Part shown: piece after piece, positions 7,449 through 14,152 of the stretch | Layout of the letters: each line of letters opens with the position of its first letter | Numbering within the stretch: position 1 is the stretch's first letter | DNA from: JAGLCY01 sp965363725 | Lineage (GTDB): Bacteria; Krumholzibacteriota; Krumholzibacteriia; LZORAL124-64-63 | NCBI GenBank assembly: GCA_965363725.1 | Contig: CBDTUS010000097.1 | Location: 1 to 14,182, forward strand | Direction: 5' to 3' | Length of the DNA stretch: 14,182 nt | The notes under the pieces: generated by a model | Databases searched by the model: none | What the model was told of the DNA's origin: nothing | The model's input: the letters and a program-made list of their open reading frames with translations, nothing else | Program-made: the position numbers and the translations under genes

Positions 7449-8294
7449 ATGGTGGATCCCAACCACGGGGACCCGAAACTGCCCGTCCTGATGGTCGTGT
7501 CCGACGGTCGGGGCGAAACCTGCCACCAGGTCGTGCAGGCGGCGTTGGTGCAGTTCGAAGGACAGGATTTCGAGATGGTCGTGCGGGCTGATGTCCGTAC
7601 GCCGGAGCAGGTGTCGCTGGTCATCCATGAAGCCGCCGACCGCGAGGCCACCATCTTCTACACCCTGGTCACCGCGGAGGCCCGTTGGGCCCTCTCGGGC
7701 ATGGCCGAACAGATGCTGGTGCCGACGGTAGATGTCCTGGGCCCCTCCTTCGGCGCCCTGCACGATCTTTTCCAGCGCGCCCCCAGCGGCAAGCCAGGCC
7801 TCTTCTACGCTTCGGATCGTGAACGGTTCGACCGCCAGTCGGCCATCGACTACACCCTGAAACACGACGACGGGCGGCGGGCCGAGGAGCTGAGCCAGGC
7901 CGACGTGGTCCTGGTCGGCGTGTCCCGGGCGGCCAAGAGCACCACCTGCTTCTACCTCGCCTTCCAGGGGGTTCGCGCGGCCAACGTTCCGCTGGTCTTC
8001 GGCACCTCGATCCTGCCGCAGCTCGCGGCCCTGGATCCCAGCAAGGTCATCGCCCTGTCGGTGAACGTTTCGCGCCTGCTAACGGTCCGGCAGGCCCGGG
8101 CCACCAACCTCGGCGGCCGCCACATCGACTACTACACCAGCAAGCGCGAGGTGGCCAACGAGGTCATCCATGCCGCCAACCTGGTCAAGCAGCACGGCTG
8201 GCGCTCCATCGAGGCCAGTTATCTGGCGGTGGAGGAAATCGCGCGGGAAGTGATCAAGATGCTGCCCGCCCCTGCCCGGCGAAGGCCCGGCTAG
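7449..8294 (+). CDS. Pyruvate phosphate dikinase / PEP synthase regulatory kinase-phosphorylase (DUF299)
   Basis: This family switches PPDK or PEP synthase off by ADP-dependent phosphorylation of an active-site threonine and on by phosphate-dependent removal, acting in the cytoplasm. The 281-aa protein has the family's N-terminal 'SDGRGETC', the P-loop-like GVSRAAKS at residues 157-164, 'YLAFQGVRAANVPLV' directly after it, and a C-terminal 'SYLAVEEIAREVIKML'. The ATG at 7449 has GGAGGT 6 nt upstream; the upstream TTG at 7443 would overlap that site. Family members usually read GVSRTSKTPTS at the P-loop, so A161-A162 and S164 here are substitutions. The usual D-x-[ST]-N near the C-terminus is also altered, to EASY. 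The sequence does not show whether the partner is PPDK or PEP synthase. Placement behind the fad operon suggests a link between acetyl-CoA supply and gluconeogenesis. Confidence 0.88.
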   Translation: MVDPNHGDPKLPVLMVVSDGRGETCHQVVQAALVQFEGQDFEMVVRADVRTPEQVSLVIHEAADREATIFYTLVTAEARWALSGMAEQMLVPTVDVLGPSFGALHDLFQRAPSGKPGLFYASDRERFDRQSAIDYTLKHDDGRRAEELSQADVVLVGVSRAAKSTTCFYLAFQGVRAANVPLVFGTSILPQLAALDPSKVIALSVNVSRLLTVRQARATNLGGRHIDYYTSKREVANEVIHAANLVKQHGWRSIEASYLAVEEIAREVIKMLPAPARRRPG

Positions 8295-8304
8295 AGCATG
8301 CTCC

Positions 8305-8883
8305 TCACAGGCTGAGTCCCTCAAAAAATCCGGCGGGGCGAGGCCTCTTCAGAAAAAGCATGATTCCGGCGCCGGCCGCGAAGGGTATCACGACCAGGAA
8401 CTCCCCCTGGACAATGGCCAGGACCAGGCCCACCAGGGCCATGGCTTCCAACATGGCCCAGACCACGATCAAGGTGGTCTGGTAATGGGGCCACAGGCCG
8501 GCCAGCCTTTTTTCGGAATCGGGCAACGCATCAAAGATTTTATTGGGCTCCCCATGCCTACCGATAGTCATCTGCGACCCCGCCGGGGGCCACACGGGTT
8601 CGGCCGGAATTTTCTTTTTCAGGGCTGCGGTCCCCAGGGCCGTCTTCTGGTAGTAGGTGGCCCCGATACCCAGCACGACCAGCAGGGCCAGACCCATCCC
8701 CTTCAGGGGCATGGTTCCGGTTTCTTCGGGAGGGGCCGCAACGGTATCGCCTGTGTCACCGGGCCCGACCATGAAATAGGCGATGGCCACGTAAAAGAGG
8801 GTGGCGAAAAGGAAGGCCAACCAGATCAGGTTCAGCACCTTGGCCTGGGGCGCAATCAGTTCCTTGAATCCCGAAGACAGCAT
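8305..8883 (-). CDS. Four-helix inner-membrane protein of unknown function
   Basis: I do not recognise a family. The 192-aa protein has four hydrophobic segments at about residues 16-38, 61-78, 136-158 and 161-178. A short acidic/proline loop lies between the first two, and a longer polar loop of about 55 residues ('KKKIPAEPVWPPAGSQ', 'IFDALPDSEKRLAGLWP') between the second and third. The positively charged ends (K88-K91 and 'LKRPRP' at 178-183) would place the central loop and the C-terminus in the cytoplasm under the positive-inside rule. The ATG at 8883 has AGGAAAGGTG close upstream on the minus strand, a convincing ribosome binding site. Its stop is only 10 bp from the stop of the convergent DUF299 gene. 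A possible promoter lies 40-65 bp upstream. Confidence 0.75.
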   Translation of the reverse strand: MLSSGFKELIAPQAKVLNLIWLAFLFATLFYVAIAYFMVGPGDTGDTVAAPPEETGTMPLKGMGLALLVVLGIGATYYQKTALGTAALKKKIPAEPVWPPAGSQMTIGRHGEPNKIFDALPDSEKRLAGLWPHYQTTLIVVWAMLEAMALVGLVLAIVQGEFLVVIPFAAGAGIMLFLKRPRPAGFFEGLSL

Positions 8884-8921
8884 GGGTTCACCTTTCCTGG
8901 ATAAATCGGATGGGCCATCGA

Positions 8922-8950
8922 ATCATGGTCCAAAACCCGGCCTATTTCAA
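8922..8950 (-). promoter_or_regulatory. Possible promoter of the four-helix membrane protein
   Basis: On the minus strand TTGAAA (8950-8945) and CATGAT (8927-8922) are 17 bp apart, giving a leader of about 30 nt to the ATG at 8883. The -10 matches the consensus at only four of six positions. Confidence 0.35.
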
Positions 8951-8990
8951 CTGCGATTGCCCGAAGAATCTGCAGCTTTCCAATCTGATT

Positions 8991-9000
8991 CCCCCCCCCC
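8991..9000. repeat. C10 homopolymer tract
   Basis: Ten consecutive C bases lie in the non-coding region between the four-helix gene and the lipoprotein gene, upstream of the possible promoter of the former. Such tracts can slip during replication and are also common sites of sequencing error. The rest of 8951-9267 holds no gene I can support; its only other structure is the hairpin at 9031-9073. Confidence 0.6.
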
Positions 9001-9030
9001 GAGCACGATGGCCGGTCTTCTGGGCGGGGT

Positions 9031-9073
9031 CGAAGGGGGAACTGGGCGCCAAAAGGCGGTTTGGTTCCCTTCG
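9031..9073. other. Extended imperfect hairpin in the non-coding region
   Basis: CGAAGGGGGAAC (9031-9042) pairs with GTTCCCTTCG (9064-9073) as ten base pairs with a two-G bulge. Inside it, CGCC (9047-9050) pairs with GGCG (9055-9058) around an AAAA tetraloop. No U-tract follows, so it may be a structured RNA or simply a GC-rich coincidence. Confidence 0.35.
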
Positions 9074-9267
9074 GGGGCCTGGACCAATGTGACCAGATCA
9101 TCCCGTTCCACCGCATCTCAAACCCCATTCCCGAGAATTCCCTAACCCATATTGATCATTAAAGTTCACCCCTCCCACAGCCCAGCCTCCATCCCCTGCC
9201 ATCGCTTCGGGGCCAGAAAATCCAATTCTCCCACCCGGGTCTTGTGAAGATCTCTTGCGGCAAAAAA

Positions 9268-9297
9268 TTGACCCGAATCCCCTTTGTTTCCTATACT
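9268..9297 (+). promoter_or_regulatory. Promoter of the envelope gene cluster
   Basis: TTGACC (9268-9273) and TATACT (9292-9297) are separated by 18 bp, each one mismatch from consensus. Transcription would start near 9304, about 70 nt before the lipoprotein start codon. No other equally good promoter is seen before 12079, so it may drive the whole three-gene cluster. Confidence 0.6.
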
Positions 9298-9376
9298 TGA
9301 AATAGTTGAACTACCAGACCGGTTTTACCCGGATTTCGCCCTTCAAGATCCGGGTTTCAGCGAAAAAGGTGATCTC

Positions 9377-10612
9377 GTGCGAATGACGGCAAACCCCGTT
9401 GGCCGAATAATCCCGGCTGGCCTCGCCCTGGCCGGCCTCCTCCTGCTGGCCGCCTGCGGGGCGGAAGCTCCCTCCTATGATCCCGGCCACATTGCGGTGA
9501 CCTCCACCCCGCCCGGAGCAGCCATCCTCCTGGACGGACAGCCGACCGGCCTGGTCACCCCGGCGACCCTCGCCGACCTCGACCCCGGCATTTACCAGGT
9601 TTCGGTGGAGCTGACCGATTTTTTTGCCGACCCCGAATCGGCCCCGGTGGATGTGGTCCCGCTGGAAACCAGGTCGGTCGACTTCACCCTCTCCCAGACG
9701 GGTTTCCAGATCAACAGCCCCGCCGGCGCCCGGATCCTAGTCGACGGCGACGACACCGGCAAGGTCGTCCCGGCCACGGTCGGCGGTCTTGATCCCGGGC
9801 CGGCCATGGTCTCGCTCGAACTGGACGGGTACCTGATCCTGCCGATGGCCCAGGAAGTGACCATCATAGATCAGCAAATTCTCGTTCTGGAAGACGACAC
9901 CTTCCAGTCACGGGCGCGGAAGACCGTCATCCTGGAAGGATTTTCCAACGTCAGCTGCCCCCCGTGTCCCCAACTGACCGAAAACCTGCTGGTCATGACC
10001 AGCAAACCTGAATTCAGCGCGGACCGGGTCCAGTTCCTGGAATTCGCTGTTTCATGGCCCGAATTTACCGACCCATTCTACCTGGCCAACCCGACGGAGA
10101 ATGCCGAACGGTTCACCCAGTACCAGGTCCTGAGCGCCCCCGATCTGTACGTGGACGGCGTCCGGATGGAGGACGCGCTCAACGCAACCGCCATGGAAAA
10201 CGCTGTCCTGGCCGCCATGGATGAGGATCCGGGATTCCTGATCGACGTCTCCGCGCAATTCGATGTCCCGGCCATGCCTGTCACCGTCACGCTGACGGCC
10301 CTGCGGGACGTGGATTTGTCCGGTTACGAATTATATGTCGCCTTCTACGAGGTGGAGATCGTGATCGATCCCGCCCCCGGGCTCAACGGGCAGACGGAAT
10401 TCCATCACGTCTTCCGTGACCGGGTGGACGTTCTGCCCGACCTGGGCTCCCTGACCGAAGGTGCCACCGAGACCTACAACCTGGACTTTACCGGCACCTC
10501 CACGGCAGAGCCCATCTACGTCGCCCTTGCCTTCGCGCAGAACAAAACGACCCACGAAATCCTCCAGACCGGTTACTATATTCAGCCGGAACCCACCAAA
10601 GGAAAGGAATAA
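9377..10612 (+). CDS. Lipoprotein with two PEGA domains and an Omp28/thioredoxin-like CPPC domain
   Basis: The predicted product is an exported lipoprotein of 411 aa. The start is placed at GTG 9377, which has AAAAAGG 7 nt upstream; ATG 9383 is the alternative. Start codons further upstream would overlap the promoter. The signal peptide ends in the lipobox L-A-A-C, with the lipidated cysteine at C27 followed by Gly, which favours the outer membrane. Two PEGA-type repeats follow at about 38-108 and 110-180, with 'STPPGAAILLDGQPTG' and 'SPAGARILVDGDDTG'. Next is a thioredoxin-like domain with C194-P-P-C197 after 'VILEGFSNVS', the arrangement seen in Omp28-related proteins. A beta-rich C-terminal domain spans about 260-405. 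PEGA domains are thought to bind surface polysaccharide or protein. The CPPC pair suggests disulfide exchange or simply a structural disulfide. The next gene starts 2 bp after the stop. Confidence 0.8.
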   Translation: MRMTANPVGRIIPAGLALAGLLLLAACGAEAPSYDPGHIAVTSTPPGAAILLDGQPTGLVTPATLADLDPGIYQVSVELTDFFADPESAPVDVVPLETRSVDFTLSQTGFQINSPAGARILVDGDDTGKVVPATVGGLDPGPAMVSLELDGYLILPMAQEVTIIDQQILVLEDDTFQSRARKTVILEGFSNVSCPPCPQLTENLLVMTSKPEFSADRVQFLEFAVSWPEFTDPFYLANPTENAERFTQYQVLSAPDLYVDGVRMEDALNATAMENAVLAAMDEDPGFLIDVSAQFDVPAMPVTVTLTALRDVDLSGYELYVAFYEVEIVIDPAPGLNGQTEFHHVFRDRVDVLPDLGSLTEGATETYNLDFTGTSTAEPIYVALAFAQNKTTHEILQTGYYIQPEPTKGKE

Positions 10613-10614
10613 CG

Positions 10615-12009
10615 ATGACGGCCATCCGCCCAACCTCCTTCATCATCACCCTGGCTTTGATTCTCGCCGCGGTGGCCGCGGGCCCCGCGGCGGCCCAGTA
10701 CGCCTTCGACTGGGAATTTACCTGGCAGGGTGCCGTCAAGGACATGCTCATCCTCGAGGATTTCACCACCCATTTCACCAACACCAGCGCGGTGACCGAT
10801 TCCTTCCGGGTCACCCTGGTCAAGGAAATGCCGATAACCTGGCAGGCCACCATCTGCGTGGGTCCGCTATGTTACCCACCGCACATCACCGAAAAGGATT
10901 TCACTCTGGCCCCCGGCGAATCCATCTCGCTGGATTTCGCCATCACGGCCGCGGTCGAGGAGGGAACCGGTTCGTCAGTGGTGACCCTGGAAAGCCTGAG
11001 TGATCCTGCGGTGAACGAAACCAATACGTTTACCGTCGTCACCTCGGGCCTGGAGGTCCTGAACGTCGCCGCCGATGACGGCGCCGGCTACGAACCCTTT
11101 TACGGCCAGGCGATCGACGCCACCGGCCGTACCCACGGCACCTGGACCCGCGGCGTGATGGGTGAATTGACCCTCACCGATCTGGCCAACTTCGAAGCCG
11201 TGGTCTGGTTCGTGGGCGAAAACAGCGCCGCCTTCTCCGAGGTGGACCGGGCCAACCTCGATGCCTACGTTTCTTTCGGCGGCAACCTGTTCCTTTCGGG
11301 ACAGAATCTGGCCCGTGATTTCTGCTGGACCGGCAGCCCCAGTTATTCGCCCCTGGCCGCGGCCTGGTTCGCCGATGTCCTGGGCGTCAGCTACCTGGCC
11401 GACGACGCCGGTACCAACCTGGTGAACGGCGTCAGCGGCGACCCGATCGCCGACGGCATGGCCCTCTCCATCAACGGTGGCGACGGGGCCAACAACAATA
11501 CCAGCCCCGATGAGATCGACGCCCTGACCAACGGGGCGGCTTCCCTGACCTATGCCACCGGGCAGGACGCGGCGGTCCGCTCCGCCTATGGCGACGGGCG
11601 CACCTTCTTTACGGCTTTCGGCTTCGAAGGCGTGGCCTTCGCCACGGACCGCAACGACCTGATGGATTCGGCCCTGGGCTGGATCATTTCCCGGCCCTCG
11701 GCCGTCGGTGACGATCTCCAGTCGGTGCTGGTCAGCCGCCCCTGGGTGACGCCGAACCCGTTCAACCCCCAGACCAGCCTCAAGTTCGAGGTCGGCGGGA
11801 ACCGGTCGGTCAATGCCGCCGTGGTCATCTACGACCTGCGGGGCCGCGAGGTCCGCAACCTGTACCGCGGGGTGCTCGACCCGGGCCTCCAGTCGATGGT
11901 CTGGAACGGCCGCGACAACGGCGGACGCAGCCTGTCCTCGGGAATCTATCTGGCCCGGGTGAAGGCCGACGACGTGATCCAAACCGTGAAAATGACCCTG
12001 GCCCGCTAG
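10615..12009 (+). CDS. Secreted protein: beta-sandwich, GATase-I-like domain and C-terminal sorting domain
   Basis: This 464-aa protein has a Sec signal peptide (residues 1-28, ending AGPAAAQ). A beta-sandwich follows at about 30-143, holding a CX4C pair (C81-VGPL-C86). A domain at about 146-360 ('NVAADDGAGYEPFYGQAID', 'FEAVVWFVGEN', 'LDAYVSFGGNLFLSGQNLA') looks like the GATase-I/ThuA fold common in secreted proteins of FCB and related phyla. I see no clear catalytic Cys-His-Glu set, so an enzymatic role is doubtful. Residues 380-464 form a C-terminal domain: PNPFNP at 380-385, 'VVIYDLRGREV', 'WNGRDNGGRSLSSGIYLARV' and a basic end. This is the type-A T9SS sorting signal or the closely similar FlgD-Ig fold. 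The ATG at 10615 follows GGAAAGGA and lies 2 bp after the lipoprotein stop, so translation is probably coupled. Surface display through type IX secretion is inferred. Confidence 0.8.
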   Translation: MTAIRPTSFIITLALILAAVAAGPAAAQYAFDWEFTWQGAVKDMLILEDFTTHFTNTSAVTDSFRVTLVKEMPITWQATICVGPLCYPPHITEKDFTLAPGESISLDFAITAAVEEGTGSSVVTLESLSDPAVNETNTFTVVTSGLEVLNVAADDGAGYEPFYGQAIDATGRTHGTWTRGVMGELTLTDLANFEAVVWFVGENSAAFSEVDRANLDAYVSFGGNLFLSGQNLARDFCWTGSPSYSPLAAAWFADVLGVSYLADDAGTNLVNGVSGDPIADGMALSINGGDGANNNTSPDEIDALTNGAASLTYATGQDAAVRSAYGDGRTFFTAFGFEGVAFATDRNDLMDSALGWIISRPSAVGDDLQSVLVSRPWVTPNPFNPQTSLKFEVGGNRSVNAAVVIYDLRGREVRNLYRGVLDPGLQSMVWNGRDNGGRSLSSGIYLARVKADDVIQTVKMTLAR

Positions 12010-12011
12010 GC

Positions 12012-12054
12012 CGAGCCGGGGGAAACCTTTCATGACCGGCTTTTATTCGGCTCG
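12012..12054 (+). promoter_or_regulatory. Overlapping alternative hairpins between the second and third cluster genes
   Basis: AGCCGG (12014-12019) can pair with CCGGCT (12036-12041), which runs into TTTATT and so resembles a weak terminator. The same strand segment CGAGCCG (12012-12018) can instead pair with CGGCTCG (12048-12054). The two stems exclude each other. This may be a partial terminator or a read-through control before the thioredoxin-barrel gene. Confidence 0.35.
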
Positions 12055-12078
12055 CTCGCCGGGCCCCAAGGAGCAGGA

Positions 12079-14079
12079 ATGATACGACGGATCCTTTCGC
12101 CCTCGATCGCCTTGGTCTGTTTCTGTTGGCTGTTCCTGGTCCTTCTGGCGTCGGCCCCTGCGGGGACGGCCCTGGCCCAGGATAATGTCGCCGACTGGAC
12201 ACTTGGTACCTCCACCGGACAAACGGTCAACTTTCACGAAACCCTGGCCAAGGGCCCGGTGGTCATCAACTTCTGGGCCACATGGTGCAAACCATGCCTC
12301 AAGGAAATGCCCCACATGAACCGGATGGCCGGGGAATATGCCGGGCAGGTGACCTTCCTGGCCGTCAACACGGACAACTCCAAGGCCGTGGCCAAGGTCG
12401 CCCCCTTGATCCAGTCCAAGGGCTACGACAATCTCACCGTGCCGCTCGATACCGGCGCCGAACTGCAGCAGCTGCTTCAGGTGGGCGGCATCTTGCCCTT
12501 TACCATAGTGTTCGACGAGCAGGGCCGGGAGATCTACCGGCACATCGGATACAAGGAGGGCGACGAGGAGGAACTGCAGGCGGTCATCGAGGACCTGCTC
12601 GCCCATGCCGACCAGGGAACCGTGGTGGACACGGGCAAACCCGGATGGGGCGAGGCCGTCACCGCCACAGATCGCTTTGAGTACTCCTATTCCGGTGAGA
12701 CCCGCCGGGAAATCTTCGAGAACTGGCTGGACGTGAGCTACCAGTTCGGCGGGTTCCGCACCGGCATCATGCTCAACAGCCAGGCGCCCAGCGAAGAAGG
12801 TGAGCGGAGCAACACCATCAAACACCGCTTCTTCGAGTTCAAGAGCAGCAACGTCGCGGTGAGGGCGGGTCACTTCTATGGGATCTTCGGCCGCGGCCTC
12901 GTCTTCAATGCCTACGAGGACCGGGTGGTCAGGGTCGACACCCGGCTGGACGGCATGATGGGTTCGATGAATTCCGGGAATTTTTCAGCCACGGCCTTTT
13001 CGGGCACGCCCAGTTTGGCGCAAAAGGACATCCGCGCCGCCGACTTCAACTACGCGATCGCCGGCAAGGTGAACGTTGCGGTGACCGGGATGACCTATCG
13101 GCGTGACGATGAGGTCCTGGAGGACGACAAGGTCAACCGGGACTGGATTTCGTCCGGCCGCGTCCAGCAGAATTTCGGCTTCGGCGACTACTATGTCGAG
13201 TATGGGGTCAAGAACGCATTCGATATCTATCAGCACGACTTCGACAACGACATCTATGGCCGTGCCTTATATGGCAACCTGAATTTCTATCAGGGCCCTT
13301 TTTCAATCTCCTGGGAGACCAGCGATTACGACCGGTTCGAATTGATTCCCCGCGCTGACGGTATCGTCGCGATGAACCGCCCCCCCTCCCTGGCCCGAGA
13401 ATTCGGCTGGACCCTGATGAACAGGGCCCCACACACCCTGAACGCCAATGACGAGGTCGGCAACAACCTGGATATCATGTATTCGAACGACAACGGGTGG
13501 ACTCTGCTGGCTAGCGGGGCTCGGATCAATGCCCATGACCGGGATGGGTCGGGGTCATATGATTGGCTGAATTTATTTGATTCCGGTAATTTGATCTACG
13601 AACTGGCCTACGGCCTGGTGGAGAAAGAGCGTGTGGGTGATTTTCGCCTGAAAGGCGCCTTCGGCTATCAGGACAGCGAGGGCCTGCGCCAGACAGCCAT
13701 GGGCGAGGTTACCTGGTTGATCACCCCCACCCAATCCCTGGATTTCCAGATCGAACACCAGCACGTCCGCCTGGGTGGTGGCCACGGATTCAACCTGGGC
13801 GCCTACGACGAACAGTGGTACAAGCTGGAATACGAGACGGCCCCCCGCTGGGCCTTCTCCGCCATCCTGGAGGTCAACAACAAATACGACGAACAGCGCC
13901 AGCCGGGCGAGAAGGAAGGCCCCTTCCCCGCCGGCCAGGTGACCTACACCATCAGCCGCGGCGGCAACCTGAATCTCTGGTTCGGCAAGCGGCAGTCCGG
14001 GTTCCTGTGTTCGGGCGGAGTTTGCAAATTCGAGCCCGCGTTTGAAGGGGCCGAGGTGTATGGGGTGTTCCGGTACTGA
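12079..14079 (+). CDS. TlpA-like thioredoxin fused to an outer-membrane beta-barrel
   Basis: This 666-aa protein joins two families. After a Sec signal peptide (1-34, ending GTALAQ) comes a complete TlpA/ResA-type thioredoxin domain at about 36-178: 'VVINFWATWCKPCLKEMPHM' with C70 and C73, the cis-proline P140 in GGILPFTIVFD, and a final helix. A linker of about 20 residues leads to some 470 residues of alternating polar and aromatic strands ('NWLDVSYQFGGFRTGIML', 'GHFYGIFGRGLVF', 'NLNFYQGPFSISWETS'), ending VYGVFRY with the terminal aromatic residue used for barrel insertion. The barrel resembles FCB-group proteins I associate with DUF6029, held loosely. A CX4C pair (C644-SGGV-C649) sits just before the last strands. 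In a barrel the N-terminus is periplasmic, so the thioredoxin should hang from the outer membrane into the periplasm. ATG 12079 follows AAGGAG by 5 nt. It lies 69 bp after the preceding gene. Confidence 0.85.
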   Translation: MIRRILSPSIALVCFCWLFLVLLASAPAGTALAQDNVADWTLGTSTGQTVNFHETLAKGPVVINFWATWCKPCLKEMPHMNRMAGEYAGQVTFLAVNTDNSKAVAKVAPLIQSKGYDNLTVPLDTGAELQQLLQVGGILPFTIVFDEQGREIYRHIGYKEGDEEELQAVIEDLLAHADQGTVVDTGKPGWGEAVTATDRFEYSYSGETRREIFENWLDVSYQFGGFRTGIMLNSQAPSEEGERSNTIKHRFFEFKSSNVAVRAGHFYGIFGRGLVFNAYEDRVVRVDTRLDGMMGSMNSGNFSATAFSGTPSLAQKDIRAADFNYAIAGKVNVAVTGMTYRRDDEVLEDDKVNRDWISSGRVQQNFGFGDYYVEYGVKNAFDIYQHDFDNDIYGRALYGNLNFYQGPFSISWETSDYDRFELIPRADGIVAMNRPPSLAREFGWTLMNRAPHTLNANDEVGNNLDIMYSNDNGWTLLASGARINAHDRDGSGSYDWLNLFDSGNLIYELAYGLVEKERVGDFRLKGAFGYQDSEGLRQTAMGEVTWLITPTQSLDFQIEHQHVRLGGGHGFNLGAYDEQWYKLEYETAPRWAFSAILEVNNKYDEQRQPGEKEGPFPAGQVTYTISRGGNLNLWFGKRQSGFLCSGGVCKFEPAFEGAEVYGVFRY

Positions 14080-14119
14080 TCGGGTCTCGCCATTCCGTCG
14101 GTTGCAGAGGTGTCATGGA

Positions 14120-14149
14120 GGTTCCGGAGCCATGGATGGCGGAGGAACC
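14120..14149. repeat. Short inverted repeat over a ribosome binding site
   Basis: GGTTCC (14120-14125) pairs with GGAACC (14144-14149) around an 18-nt loop. It covers the GGAGGA that would serve a start codon at 14153. No U-tract follows. Six-base arms can arise by chance. Confidence 0.25.
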
Positions 14150-14152
14150 GTA

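Noticed and set aside
5150..7654. 834-codon open frame on the minus strand across fadE and its flanks
   Set aside because: Antisense shadow of fadA, fadE and the start of the DUF299 gene, with the same skewed composition and no domain.
8856..9128. Short frames on both strands in the non-coding region
   Set aside because: No ribosome binding sites or recognisable features; composition is biased by the C tract and by Pro/Arg codons.
9284..9376. N-terminal extension of the lipoprotein gene from TTG 9284
   Set aside because: It would start inside the promoter spacer, lacks a ribosome binding site and would bury the lipoprotein signal peptide 30 residues in.
10975..12033. 352-codon minus-strand frame opposite the secreted GATase-like protein
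   Set aside because: Shadow composition (Val/Gly/His/Asp-rich) and no start signal; the plus-strand gene has a signal peptide and a sorting domain.
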